Assembly: GCA_002238725.1 (NCBI GenBank)
Contig: MPMX01000014.1
Span: 16,683-80,682 of the forward strand
DNA from: Rhodospirillaceae bacterium bin65
GTDB lineage: Bacteria; Pseudomonadota; Alphaproteobacteria; Bin65
DNA: 64,000 bases
Reading direction: 5' to 3'
Numbering within the stretch: the first letter of the stretch is position 1; every line of letters begins with the position of its first letter. Made by a program: the position numbers and the translations under genes. Below the pieces are notes generated by a model. The model was not told where the DNA came from. It saw only the letters and a list, made by a program, of their open reading frames with translations, and made no database searches. This document shows positions 25,544-33,070 of the stretch, piece by piece.

Positions 25544-27652
25544 ATGCCGCTGGACGCCGCGCCCCTGGGCACGAAACCCGAGATCGTTCCCTCGACCTGC
25601 CCGCACGATTGCCCGAGCACCTGTGCGCTCGACGTCGAGCGGCTCGACGCGCACACCATCGGCCGGGTCCACGGCGCGAAGAGCAACGACTATACCGCCG
25701 GCGTGGTCTGCGCCAAGGTCGCCCGCTATGCCGAGCGCGTCCATCATCCGGCCCGGCTGACGCAGCCGCTGCGCCGCATCGGCGCCAAGGGCGAGGGCAT
25801 TAGCGCCTTCGCGCCGATCGGCTGGGACGAGGCGCTCGACGAGGTCGCCGCCCGGCTCAAGGACATCGCGGAGGAATGGGGCAGCGAGGCGGTGTGGCCC
25901 TATTTCTACGCCGGCACCATGGGCCTGGTGCAGCGCGACGGCATCGACCGGCTGCGCCACGCCATGCGCTATTCGCGCCAGCATTCCACCTTCTGCAACA
26001 CCCTGGCCGACGCCGGCTGGCTCGCCGGGGTCGGCGTCAAATACGGCGTCGATCCTCGCGAGATGCAGGACGCCGACCTGATCGTGGTGTGGGGCGGCAA
26101 CCCGGTGAACACCCAGGTCAACGTGATGACCCACATCGCCCGGGCCCGCAAGACCCGCGGCGCCCGGCTGGTCGTGATCGATCCCTACCGCACGGCGACC
26201 GCCGAACAGGCCGACATGCACCTGGCCCTGCGGCCGGGCACCGACGGGGCGCTCGCCTGCGCCGTCATGCATATCCTGTTCCGCGACGGCCACGCCGACC
26301 GGGGCTATCTGGAGAAATTCGCCGATTGCCCGGCGGAGCTGGAAGCGCATCTGCAAAGCCGCGGCCCGGCCTGGGCGGCGGACATCACCGGCTTGAGCGC
26401 GGACGAGATCGAGGCCTTCGCCGCGCTCTACGCCCGCACCGAACGCGCCTTCATCCGCATCGGCTACGGCTTCACCCGCTCGCGCAACGGCGCGGCCAAC
26501 CTGCATGCCGTGACGAGCATCCCGACCGTCGCCGGCAAGTGGCGGCACCACGCCGGCGGCGCGCTCTATTCCAACGGCGGCCTTTATCCGGTCGACGCCA
26601 CCCTGATCCGCGGCCTCGACGTCATGGACAAGGCGACCCGCCTGCTCGACCAGTCGCGCATCGGCCCGATCCTGACCGGCGACCCCCAAGATATCGGGGG
26701 CGACATCGGCAGCAGCAGCGACGCCGTGCCGGTCAAGGCCCTGTTCATCCAGAACACCAACCCGATGATCGTGGCGCCGGAATCGGCCAAGGTGCGCGAC
26801 GGCTTCCGGCGCGACGACCTGTTCGTGTGCGTGCACGAGCAGTTCATGACCGAGACCGCCGCCATGGCCGATATCGTCCTGCCGGCGACGACCTTCCTCG
26901 AGCATGACGACCTGTATGTCGCCGGCGGCCACACCTATCTCCAGGTCGCGCGCCGGGTCATCGAGCCGCTTGGCGAATGCCGCTCGAACCACGCGGTGCT
27001 GTGCGGCCTGGCCCGGCGCTTCGGCAACAACCATCCCGGCTTCCGCATGACGGAGTGGGAGATCATCGACGCCACGCTGAAGGCCTCGGGCCTGGGCGAC
27101 GCCGACACGGTCGCCGACGGCCGCTGGATCGACTGCGCCAAGGCCGGGGACGAGATGCATTTCCGCAACGGCTTCGGTCATGCGGACGGCAAATTCCGCT
27201 TCCGCCCGGACTGGTCGAAGGTCGGCCGGGACAGCGGCCGGATGCCGGACCTGCCCGATTATTTCGCCATCATCGACACGGCGGACGAGGCGCACCCCTT
27301 CCGGCTGGTGACCGCGCCGGCGCGCAACTATCTCAACAGCAGCTTCACCGAGACGCCGACCTCGCAGAAGCGGGAGGGCCGGCCGACCATCAAGCTGCGC
27401 CCGGAGGACCTCGACGCGATCGGCGCGCAGGACGGCGGCCGGGTGCGGGTCGGCAACCGCCGGGCGAGCATCGTCGTCCATGCCGAGGCCTTCGACGGCA
27501 TGCAGCGCGGCGTCGCCATTATCGAGAGCATCTGGCCCAACGCCGCCTTCGAGGAAGGCCTCGGCGTCAACGCCCTGACCAGCGCCGACCCCGGCCCGCC
27601 GCTGGGCGGCGCAGTGTATCACGACACCGCGGTGTGGGTGCGGCCGGCGTAG
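25544..27652 (+). CDS. Molybdopterin-dependent oxidoreductase (DMSO reductase/formate dehydrogenase superfamily)
   Basis: The 702-residue catalytic subunit has an N-terminal [4Fe-4S] site with Cys at 19, 23, 27 and 56 (TCPHDCPSTC and VVCAKV). The molybdopterin-binding domains follow (VVWGGNPVNTQVNVMTHI, LVVIDPYRTATAEQADMHL, QNTNPMIVAPES, VLPATTFLEHDDLY) and a C-terminal dinucleotide-binding barrel (LVTAPARNYLNSSFTETPT). There is no Tat signal, so it is probably cytoplasmic. No partner iron-sulfur or membrane subunit is encoded nearby, consistent with the single-subunit Mo enzymes found in such genomes. The substrate is unknown. Confidence 0.87.
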   Translation: MPLDAAPLGTKPEIVPSTCPHDCPSTCALDVERLDAHTIGRVHGAKSNDYTAGVVCAKVARYAERVHHPARLTQPLRRIGAKGEGISAFAPIGWDEALDEVAARLKDIAEEWGSEAVWPYFYAGTMGLVQRDGIDRLRHAMRYSRQHSTFCNTLADAGWLAGVGVKYGVDPREMQDADLIVVWGGNPVNTQVNVMTHIARARKTRGARLVVIDPYRTATAEQADMHLALRPGTDGALACAVMHILFRDGHADRGYLEKFADCPAELEAHLQSRGPAWAADITGLSADEIEAFAALYARTERAFIRIGYGFTRSRNGAANLHAVTSIPTVAGKWRHHAGGALYSNGGLYPVDATLIRGLDVMDKATRLLDQSRIGPILTGDPQDIGGDIGSSSDAVPVKALFIQNTNPMIVAPESAKVRDGFRRDDLFVCVHEQFMTETAAMADIVLPATTFLEHDDLYVAGGHTYLQVARRVIEPLGECRSNHAVLCGLARRFGNNHPGFRMTEWEIIDATLKASGLGDADTVADGRWIDCAKAGDEMHFRNGFGHADGKFRFRPDWSKVGRDSGRMPDLPDYFAIIDTADEAHPFRLVTAPARNYLNSSFTETPTSQKREGRPTIKLRPEDLDAIGAQDGGRVRVGNRRASIVVHAEAFDGMQRGVAIIESIWPNAAFEEGLGVNALTSADPGPPLGGAVYHDTAVWVRPA

Positions 27653-27669
27653 GGGGTGGCGGGCTTGAG

Positions 27670-28818
27670 TTAGACCGGCCAGATGAGTGTAGTGAAAGCC
27701 GGCGTTCGCTTTCGAGTGGGTAAATCAAATCCAAGCTGTCCAACCTTGCGCAGTTCCATCGCGATCTTGTTCAGGTGAGATGTTCGTACTGGTACATCTT
27801 CCATCACCGCGCCAGCCAAACTCACGAACTGAATGCCCGGGTTATCCGACACTATCTTTAGCAGCCGTCTTTCTGCTTGGTCGCGATGCTGTCGACAACC
27901 GACTCCATCCCGCTCGGATTGCAGTTCAGCTACTTGGTTGCTAGGAAACAGAAAAGGCTCTCTACTATCTTCTACTGCAATGTTATGCCGAACCGAGACG
28001 GCTTCCTTCTCCACTTTTTCCTGAATCCTGCGGAATACATCAACACCATGTACGCTGTGCGTTCCCAATATCAAACGCATCTTTATTCTGTTCTTGCGCG
28101 GCCGCAATATAGCCATTTCCGGCAGATAAGTTGCGATACCAAGCTCTTTCATTCTCGCTTTCAGCAAGTGAAGAGTTTTCCTTTCATTAGTCCATTCTAT
28201 AGGTAATTCGAAGAACTTCCTTTTCCATGCCGGTTCTGCGAGAAAGCGACCAAATGATTCCGATACACCATCCCATCCCGCATGTCGGTCGATTTCTTCG
28301 GCCATGAAGTTGAAAAGAAATTCACCATTGAGATTTTTCAGAAAAGAGAAAACTTTTTCTGATTCTATATTCCACCCGGTCGGATCGATAAATGTGAAGG
28401 TAAATCCATCGCGACAAGCAGAGCTGATATCATCAATACAGTGCTCGAACGAGCCTTCAAAAATCTGAATGTCGAATTCCTGTTTGTCTGTTGAAAATCG
28501 CCGGAGTTTGGCAGCTGAGTCTGGATCTCGCTCGCAGAATCGATATCGTATTCTGAGGCCGCTATGGCCCATTCCAGCCAATGCCCGTCGAACGGCCTCC
28601 AATGTGTCGATTGCCTGAGAAAATGAAGCATCGGAGAATTTGTCGTCATCCGATACCCGCCATGGCCCGGCGAACGCGTCCACGAAATTGAAAACAGGTG
28701 CCGCTCGCCTGGACTGAAGAAGCTTATATGCCGCCGCCTCAAGATACTTGTTGAGAAAGAGGTGCTTGATATAGGACTGTTCGCGTCCCCGGTATTGTTC
28801 GATCTCAGGCGGCATCAA
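27670..28818 (-). CDS. tcmP: Three-Cys-motif partner protein TcmP
   Basis: The 382-residue protein shows the TcmP layout. An N-terminal Rossmann-like half carries YIKHLFLNKYLEAAAYKL, FNFVDAFAGPWRVSD (a methyltransferase-like motif I) and FTFIDPTGW. An all-helical middle follows, and a C-terminal winged-helix-like segment from about residue 310. The family is defined by co-occurrence with three-Cys-motif proteins, and exactly such a gene (DUF5131) lies upstream with an ATGA overlap at 28815-28818. Its base composition is clearly lower in G+C than the neighbours, close to half, a sign of transfer. A LexA box precedes the pair. Its biochemical role is unknown; DNA- or RNA-directed activity is an inference. 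Confidence 0.85.
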   Translation of the reverse strand: MMPPEIEQYRGREQSYIKHLFLNKYLEAAAYKLLQSRRAAPVFNFVDAFAGPWRVSDDDKFSDASFSQAIDTLEAVRRALAGMGHSGLRIRYRFCERDPDSAAKLRRFSTDKQEFDIQIFEGSFEHCIDDISSACRDGFTFTFIDPTGWNIESEKVFSFLKNLNGEFLFNFMAEEIDRHAGWDGVSESFGRFLAEPAWKRKFFELPIEWTNERKTLHLLKARMKELGIATYLPEMAILRPRKNRIKMRLILGTHSVHGVDVFRRIQEKVEKEAVSVRHNIAVEDSREPFLFPSNQVAELQSERDGVGCRQHRDQAERRLLKIVSDNPGIQFVSLAGAVMEDVPVRTSHLNKIAMELRKVGQLGFDLPTRKRTPAFTTLIWPV

Positions 28819-29582
28819 GCTTTCGCGGCCTGTAGCGGACCCGTGACGGGCTCCGACGCAAAGTGCCAGGGAAATTCATTCCACTCCCTGCCGTCGAGCA
28901 AACGCCCTCCCGACTTGGCGCGCGTGCCGCCCCACTGCTTGAAGAAGAACGGTACGCCCTCCGAAGCGCAGCGGTCGCGGAGGTCGCGGATCCACTCGAA
29001 GCGCAACTCCCGCGCATTGGGCCCGCTCTCGCCGCCGGCGATGACCCAGGAGATGCCGTCGAGATCGATGTCGCCCAACGGACCGATGAGCGGCTCAATC
29101 GAAAGAAAACGGATCCTGGCCGGCGCTTCTTGCAGATGCCGGATTCTGGCACCGCCCAAGCGGTCCTCGACCGAGACGCCGCACCAGATGTGCGCCGGCG
29201 CCGCATCGCCGGAATATCTGTCCCGCAGGTAATCGCGCATGAGCGAGCTGCGCTTGGTCAGTACCTGGTAGATGTGGCGGTCGGTCTCCTCCATCCGGTC
29301 GAACACCTTGTCGATGAACTCGCGCGGGACGTCCTTGTGGAACAGGTCGCTCATCGAATTGACGAAGATCATGCGCCGCTTTTTCCAGCGATCCGGCTGG
29401 TCCAGCCGCGCCGGCCAGAGGCGCAGGTCGAATCCTTGCTCGTAGGGATGGCCCTCAATGCCGCGCCAGCGTTCGGCGAAGCGCGCCGCATAGCAGTTGT
29501 CGCAGCCGCGCGTGATTTTCGTGCAGCCCGTCACCGGGTTCCACGTCGCGTCGGTCCACTCGATCGCCGAATTGTCGGCCAT
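28815..29582 (-). CDS. DUF5131 (phage Gp37/Gp68-type) three-Cys-motif protein
   Basis: The 255-residue product starts SAIEWTDATWNPVTGCTKIT and has the three-Cys motif CTKITRGCDNCYA (C-x6-C-x2-C), then MIFVNSMSDLFHKDVP, QVLTKRSSLM, IWCGVSVEDR, IRFLSIEPLIGP, WVIAGGESGPNAR and PFFFKQWGG. The Cys cluster and overall pattern recall radical-SAM-like iron-sulfur proteins, but the chemistry is unproven. The ATG at 29582 directly follows GGGGGAGG; the longer in-frame extension to 29744 would run into the LexA box. It is the first gene of the TcmP pair, with the SOS box about 157 bp upstream of its start. Confidence 0.87.
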   Translation of the reverse strand: MADNSAIEWTDATWNPVTGCTKITRGCDNCYAARFAERWRGIEGHPYEQGFDLRLWPARLDQPDRWKKRRMIFVNSMSDLFHKDVPREFIDKVFDRMEETDRHIYQVLTKRSSLMRDYLRDRYSGDAAPAHIWCGVSVEDRLGGARIRHLQEAPARIRFLSIEPLIGPLGDIDLDGISWVIAGGESGPNARELRFEWIRDLRDRCASEGVPFFFKQWGGTRAKSGGRLLDGREWNEFPWHFASEPVTGPLQAAKA

Positions 29583-29738
29583 GGCAGCCTCCCCCTGCAA
29601 ACACCGCCCTTTGAGAAGGCGAGTCGGCCCGGCATCGGCCGCGCACGCCTCCGGTTCATGCCGCCCCGCAGCACGGGATGCAACCCGCCTACCGAACAGC
29701 AGGACTGGCCCGAAACGATCCTCAACAGCCGCCAAATA

Positions 29739-29753
29739 GAACATAAAAAGAAC
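29739..29753 (-). promoter_or_regulatory. LexA (SOS) box 1, upstream of DUF5131-tcmP
   Basis: GAAC-ATAAAAA-GAAC fits the alphaproteobacterial LexA consensus GAAC-N7-GAAC exactly. It lies in an AT-rich patch upstream of the leftward DUF5131-tcmP unit and is the first of three such boxes within 1.7 kb. Confidence 0.75.
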
Positions 29754-29839
29754 AAATATAGCATCCGCCGTAGCGGGTCAACGGGAATCCGCTAAGCCCG
29801 ACAGGCAGGGGTTAGGTATTCTCATATCGATCCAGTATC

Positions 29840-29959
29840 TTTTTCGCTTCGATTCGGGCAAAGAGCGCGGCGAACGATTTACCCCCCCACGAACGCACAC
29901 GGATCATCTCGGTCCGCCGCGCCCGCAGAGAGGAGATTGCGCGTTATGAAGGCCCATGA
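29840..29959 (+). pseudogene. Remnant of a BrnT-type toxin gene
   Basis: Just before brnA, one frame encodes RIISVRRARREEIARYEGP and a stop at 29957-29959, overlapping the brnA start by 14 bp, as brnT normally does. Further left, FD and AKSAAND (the BrnT N-terminal signature) are recognisable but lie in different frames around 29860-29880. The middle, about 50-60 residues, is missing. The toxin is therefore deleted and frameshifted, leaving only its two ends. Confidence 0.55.
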
Positions 29960-30185
29960 ACTGAAAGCCGGCGACTTCGACCGGGCGTTCGAGGCCGGGG
30001 AGGATGTGAGCGGGCATGTCGACTGGGCGCAGGCGCGGCGGGCCGGTCTCGAGGCCCGGCGGGTCAATGTGGATTTCCCGGCCTGGGTCGTCGAGGCGCT
30101 CGACCGGGAGGCCCGGCTGCGCGGCGTTCCGCGGCAGTCGCTCATCAAGCTGTGGATCGCCGAACGGCTGACGGACACCGCCTGA
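29946..30185 (+). CDS. brnA: BrnA/CopG-type antitoxin, orphan
   Basis: The 79-residue protein reads MKAHELKAGDFDRAFEAGED, then RRVNVDFPAWVVEALDREARLRGVPRQSLIKLWIAERLTD, a ribbon-helix-helix antitoxin of the BrnA type. AGGAG at 29931-29935 precedes the ATG. Its toxin partner upstream is only a remnant, so this is an orphan antitoxin that may persist as a repressor or as immunity against related toxins. A truncated second copy of its 3' half lies at 31183-31319. Confidence 0.8.
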   Translation: MKAHELKAGDFDRAFEAGEDVSGHVDWAQARRAGLEARRVNVDFPAWVVEALDREARLRGVPRQSLIKLWIAERLTDTA

Positions 30186-30266
30186 GCGCGCCGGCGGCGG
30201 AGCATGACCTCGTGCTCGACGCCTTCCGGTTCCCGGCCGCCGGCTTTCGGCGTGACGCCGCGGCTC

Positions 30267-30389
30267 TTACTTCTTCATCGGCGGGGGCGGGGGCGGGGGC
30301 GGCGGTTTGACGATGGTGGCCGGTTTGCGCGCAACGCCTCTCTGCACAACAACGCGCTTCATCGGCGAGACGGTCGGTTCCTTCGCCAT
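30267..30389 (-). CDS. 40-residue proline-tailed peptide coupled to DUF6338
   Basis: A short frame starts at an ATG at 30389, five bases after the DUF6338 stop, with GGAGG inside the end of the DUF6338 gene. It encodes MAKEPTVSPMKRVVVQRGVA, then RKPATIVK, nine consecutive prolines and MKK, and stops at 30267. The strong ribosome site and tight coupling argue that it is made. The basic body and polyproline tail suggest a protein- or membrane-binding partner of DUF6338. I know no family for it. Confidence 0.6.
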   Translation of the reverse strand: MAKEPTVSPMKRVVVQRGVARKPATIVKPPPPPPPPPMKK

Positions 30390-30392
30390 GGC

Positions 30393-30998
30393 CTAACCTC
30401 CATTCCCGTATCCGAACGGCATGAACTCTATCATGGTAACCTCTGTCGCCGGAATCAAGACGGCCGATACGCCCTCCGCCGGCGTCCTCTCGCCTTCATC
30501 GTCCAACCATTCGGGTTCGGCAATCCGGAAATGGCCCCGCTCCGGATTGCTCGGCCATTCTTCGGCATAGCCGTAGAGGCGCCGTTCCCCGGCCAGGTGC
30601 AGAACGATCCAGTGGCTGTCCCCCATCTGCGCGAATGTCGAATACCATTCCGACGGAAAGGATGTTTCGCGGGTGAGGCGGACCCGGCGAAGCAGCCGGT
30701 GCAGAAGGTCCGTATTCGACAGAATGGAGGCGCCTAAACCCAACGCGACGGCGACGATAATGGACAGAAGCGGTTTCCATTCGCCGGCGGGCCGGGAGTT
30801 CTCGCTGGTCCCGGCAAGCGCGGGAAAGCCGTATTCGGTTATCGTCTGGCCAACCGCGGTGAATATCAGCGCCACAACCACGCGGTCGAACGCGCCGGGC
30901 CGGGGAAAGGATGTAAGGGAGTAAAAAATCGCTGCCGCGACGAATCCCGGCAGCAGGAATACGAGGAGGCCGACCGCTTCGCTGGACGCCCAACTCAC
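30393..30998 (-). CDS. DUF6338 family membrane protein
   Basis: The 201-residue protein has three hydrophobic segments at about residues 8-30, 38-58 and 72-95 (VGLLVFLLPGFVAAAIFYSL begins the first). A cytoplasmic domain follows with SFPSEWYSTFAQMGDSHWIVLHLAGERRLYGYAEEWP, and it ends near IPATEVTMIEFMPFGYG. This matches DUF6338, a family without an assigned function. The start is a GTG at 30998. A LexA box lies about 150 bp upstream, at nearly the same distance as for DUF5131. The downstream 40-residue peptide is translationally coupled. Confidence 0.75.
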   Translation of the reverse strand: MSWASSEAVGLLVFLLPGFVAAAIFYSLTSFPRPGAFDRVVVALIFTAVGQTITEYGFPALAGTSENSRPAGEWKPLLSIIVAVALGLGASILSNTDLLHRLLRRVRLTRETSFPSEWYSTFAQMGDSHWIVLHLAGERRLYGYAEEWPSNPERGHFRIAEPEWLDDEGERTPAEGVSAVLIPATEVTMIEFMPFGYGNGG

Positions 30999-31147
30999 GG
31001 CTCTTGCCCGTTGCCGAAGGCGCGCAACGCGAATCGCGAAGCGCTGCCCGCCCGGCGCGCGCCGTCAACGCATATCCGCCGCCACGCCGCGTTCGTTACG
31101 CCTGACGCAGCGCCGGCCCCGACAATTCTCCTGGCAATCGTTGGCTT

Positions 31148-31162
31148 GAACATATATAGAAC
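31148..31162 (-). promoter_or_regulatory. LexA (SOS) box 2, upstream of DUF6338
   Basis: GAAC-ATATATA-GAAC is an exact GAAC-N7-GAAC site. The 36 bp to its right align without gaps to the 36 bp beside box 1 (both AGAACAAATA and GGGTCAACG), so the two SOS promoters look like duplicates. Confidence 0.75.
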
Positions 31163-31182
31163 AAATACAATCTGCGTCGTTC

Positions 31183-31319
31183 CGGGTCAACGTCGATTTC
31201 CCGGCCTGGGTCGTCGAGGCGCCCGACCGGAAAGCTACCGGGAGGCCCGGCTGCGCGGCGTTCCGCGGCAGTCGCTCATCATGCTGTGGATCGCCGAACG
31301 GCTGACGGACACCGCCTGA
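31183..31319 (+). pseudogene. Truncated second copy of brnA
   Basis: From CGGGTCAACGTC onward the sequence repeats the last 122 bp of brnA almost exactly, including its stop codon, but has a 12-bp insertion (near AAAGCTACCGGG) and no 5' half or start. It begins 20 bp after LexA box 2. Confidence 0.75.
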
Positions 31320-31373
31320 GTGCGCCCGAGTTGTCGAAGGGGCGGCGCGGAAGGGGTGTCGCAAGATAACCGC

Positions 31374-31403
31374 TTGACAGCGGGAAAAGAACATTATATG
31401 AAC
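31374..31403 (+). promoter_or_regulatory. Promoter with LexA (SOS) box 3
   Basis: A perfect -35 TTGACA (31374-31379) is followed 15 bp later by TATATG (31395-31400). GAAC-ATTATAT-GAAC (31389-31403) covers the -10 element, so LexA binding would block it. The promoter points right, towards the small ORF at 31510. Confidence 0.65.
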
Positions 31404-31509
31404 AAACATGCGTTTCCGGCGGGCGGTGCGCTGCCATCCGGGTACGATCGGGGGCGCTCGGCCTGGAGCGCCTGACGTGGCGCGCGCGGCTTCGGAAGGA
31501 GGGGCCGGC

Positions 31510-31689
31510 GTGGAAAAAACGATGGGAAAATTAACCCTGTATACAAAAAAGTGCTCACATGCCCCGGGTGACGAACCGCGATATTTTGTGGCCGCCCCGG
31601 CCGGAAACCGCAAGATATGCCGTTCCCGGCAGTCTTTGGCCATGAGCCCGCAAAAAAAACAATATGTACAGAACGGTCTGTCTAACTAA
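31510..31689 (+). CDS. Small hypothetical protein behind an SOS-type promoter
   Basis: A 59-residue frame starts at a GTG at 31510 after an excellent ribosome site GGAAGGAGGGG (31494-31504). It encodes MEKTMGKLTLYTKKCSHAPG, a middle with YFVAAPAGNRKICRSRQS, and a Lys/Gln-rich end KKQYVQNGLSN. I recognise no family. It is basic and contains two Cys. Codon use and G+C are lower than the chromosome. The region is preceded by a consensus promoter under a LexA box, with a leader of about 100 nt. A start at 31408 would be in frame, but its N-terminal part looks non-coding. Confidence 0.4.
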   Translation: MEKTMGKLTLYTKKCSHAPGDEPRYFVAAPAGNRKICRSRQSLAMSPQKKQYVQNGLSN

Positions 31690-31736
31690 AGCATCGGGAC
31701 GCGGCGGCGCGAAACGGGAGGCCGTCGCGCCGGACC

Positions 31737-31766
31737 ATGACAAATCATGACATTTCCTGACACATC
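31737..31766. repeat. 10-bp tandem repeats ATGACANNTC, left cluster
   Basis: Three consecutive decamers (ATGACAAATC, ATGACATTTC, CTGACACATC). The same series recurs at 31923-31952 with two mismatches in 31 bp. Confidence 0.85.
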
Positions 31767-31912
31767 CGAACCCCCTCCCTTGTCACCCCGGATGGAGCGA
31801 AGCGGAAATCCGGGGTCCAGGGGCCACGGCGAAGATCGTGCCGGGCGGCTCTGGGCCCCGGATCGGAGTCCGGGGCGACACTGCGTAGCGTTCAGGACGA
31901 ACCCGAAGCGCC

Positions 31913-31962
31913 ATGACGAATCATGACAAGTCATGACATTTCATGACACATCGTGACACCGG
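31913..31962. repeat. 10-bp tandem repeats ATGACANNTC, right cluster
   Basis: Five consecutive decamers (ATGACGAATC, ATGACAAGTC, ATGACATTTC, ATGACACATC, GTGACACCGG). With the left cluster it brackets about 146 bp that contain two facing CCCCGGAT-type repeats (31781-31880). The array lies beyond the 3' end of the FAA-hydrolase gene; no gene is seen in 31690-32011. Confidence 0.85.
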
Positions 31963-32011
31963 CGGCGCAATGGCGGGTGCGCGGGCCGCCGCCCGGCCGC
32001 CCGCCGCCGGC

Positions 32012-33004
32012 TCACTCCGGCGGTTCGTAGCGGACGACCTGCTGCTCGATGGCGCCGAAGATGGAGGCGCCGGCATCGTCGAACATCTCGACCCGGACGG
32101 TGTCGCCGAACGCCATGAAGGGCGTTTCGGGCGTGCCGCGCTCGACCGTCTCGATGGCGCGGATTTCGGCGATGCAGGAATAGCCGTCCTTCGGATCGAC
32201 GTTGGAGACGGTGCCGGAGCCAACGATCGTCCCGGCGCCGAGCCGGCGGGTCCTGGCGGCGTGGGCGATCAGCCGCGGCAGGCTGAAGTTCATGTCCACC
32301 CCGGCGTTCGGCCGGCCGAATTCTCTGCCGTTCCAGTGGGTGACCAGCGGCAGGTGGAGCTTGCCGCCGCGCCAGGCATCGCCGAGCTCGTCCAGGGTCA
32401 CGGCGACCGGCGCGAAAGCCGTGCTGCCCTTGCCGTTGAGGAAGCCGAAGCCCTTGGCGAGTTCGGCCGGGATCAGGCCGCGCAGGCTGACATCGTTCAG
32501 GATCATCGCCAGCCGGATGCGCCCGGCGGCCTGCTCCGGCGTCGCGCCCATCGGCGTGTCGTCGACGACGACCGCGACCTCGGATTCGAAGTCGATGCCG
32601 TAGCTCTCGCTCGCCATCGGGATGTCGTCGCGCGGGCCGTAGAAGGCGTCGCTCTCGGCCTGGTACATCAGCGGATCGTCGAGGAATTCCGGCGGCATGG
32701 TGGCGCCGCGCGCCTTGCGCACCAGCGCGACGTGGTTGAGGTAGGAACTGCCGTCGACGAACTGGTAGGCGCGCGGCAGGGGCGAGGCGCAGGCCGCCGG
32801 GTCCAAGTCGAACGCACCCGCCGCCCGGCCGGCGTTCAGTTCGTCGGAGAGGCCTTGCAGCGGCGCTTCGGCCGCCGCCCAGCCGTCCAGCGCCGCCTGC
32901 AGGGTCGGCGCGACGGCGTCCGCCTTCACGGCGCGGCGCAGATCGCGCGAGACGACGACGAGTGTGCCGTCCCGGCCGCCGTCCTTGAGAGTGCCGAGTT
33001 TCAT
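32012..33004 (-). CDS. Fumarylacetoacetate hydrolase family protein
   Basis: The 330-residue protein matches the FAH family of about 330 residues found beside hppD: an N-terminal LGTLKDGGRDGTLVVVSRD, then YQFVDGSSYLNHVALVRKARG, the metal region SYGIDFESEVAVVVDDTPMG, LNDVSLRGLIPAELAKGFGFLNGKGSTAFAPVAVT and GTIVGSGTVSN. It probably hydrolyses fumarylacetoacetate or a close relative in tyrosine/homogentisate breakdown. It lies 66 bp downstream of hppD, same strand, so the two are likely one operon. Homogentisate dioxygenase is not in the window. Confidence 0.85.
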   Translation of the reverse strand: MKLGTLKDGGRDGTLVVVSRDLRRAVKADAVAPTLQAALDGWAAAEAPLQGLSDELNAGRAAGAFDLDPAACASPLPRAYQFVDGSSYLNHVALVRKARGATMPPEFLDDPLMYQAESDAFYGPRDDIPMASESYGIDFESEVAVVVDDTPMGATPEQAAGRIRLAMILNDVSLRGLIPAELAKGFGFLNGKGSTAFAPVAVTLDELGDAWRGGKLHLPLVTHWNGREFGRPNAGVDMNFSLPRLIAHAARTRRLGAGTIVGSGTVSNVDPKDGYSCIAEIRAIETVERGTPETPFMAFGDTVRVEMFDDAGASIFGAIEQQVVRYEPPE

Positions 33005-33070
33005 CCGGGAAAAGCCTTTCGCAAAGACGCCGCAGCCGTTCGCGGGAAATGGCGCGGCGGGATCGGGGGT

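Noticed and set aside
31408..31509. Longer start for the small SOS-linked ORF
   Set aside because: The first 34 codons lack a ribosome site and read as low-complexity Arg/Gly/Ala; the GTG at 31510 has an excellent ribosome site.
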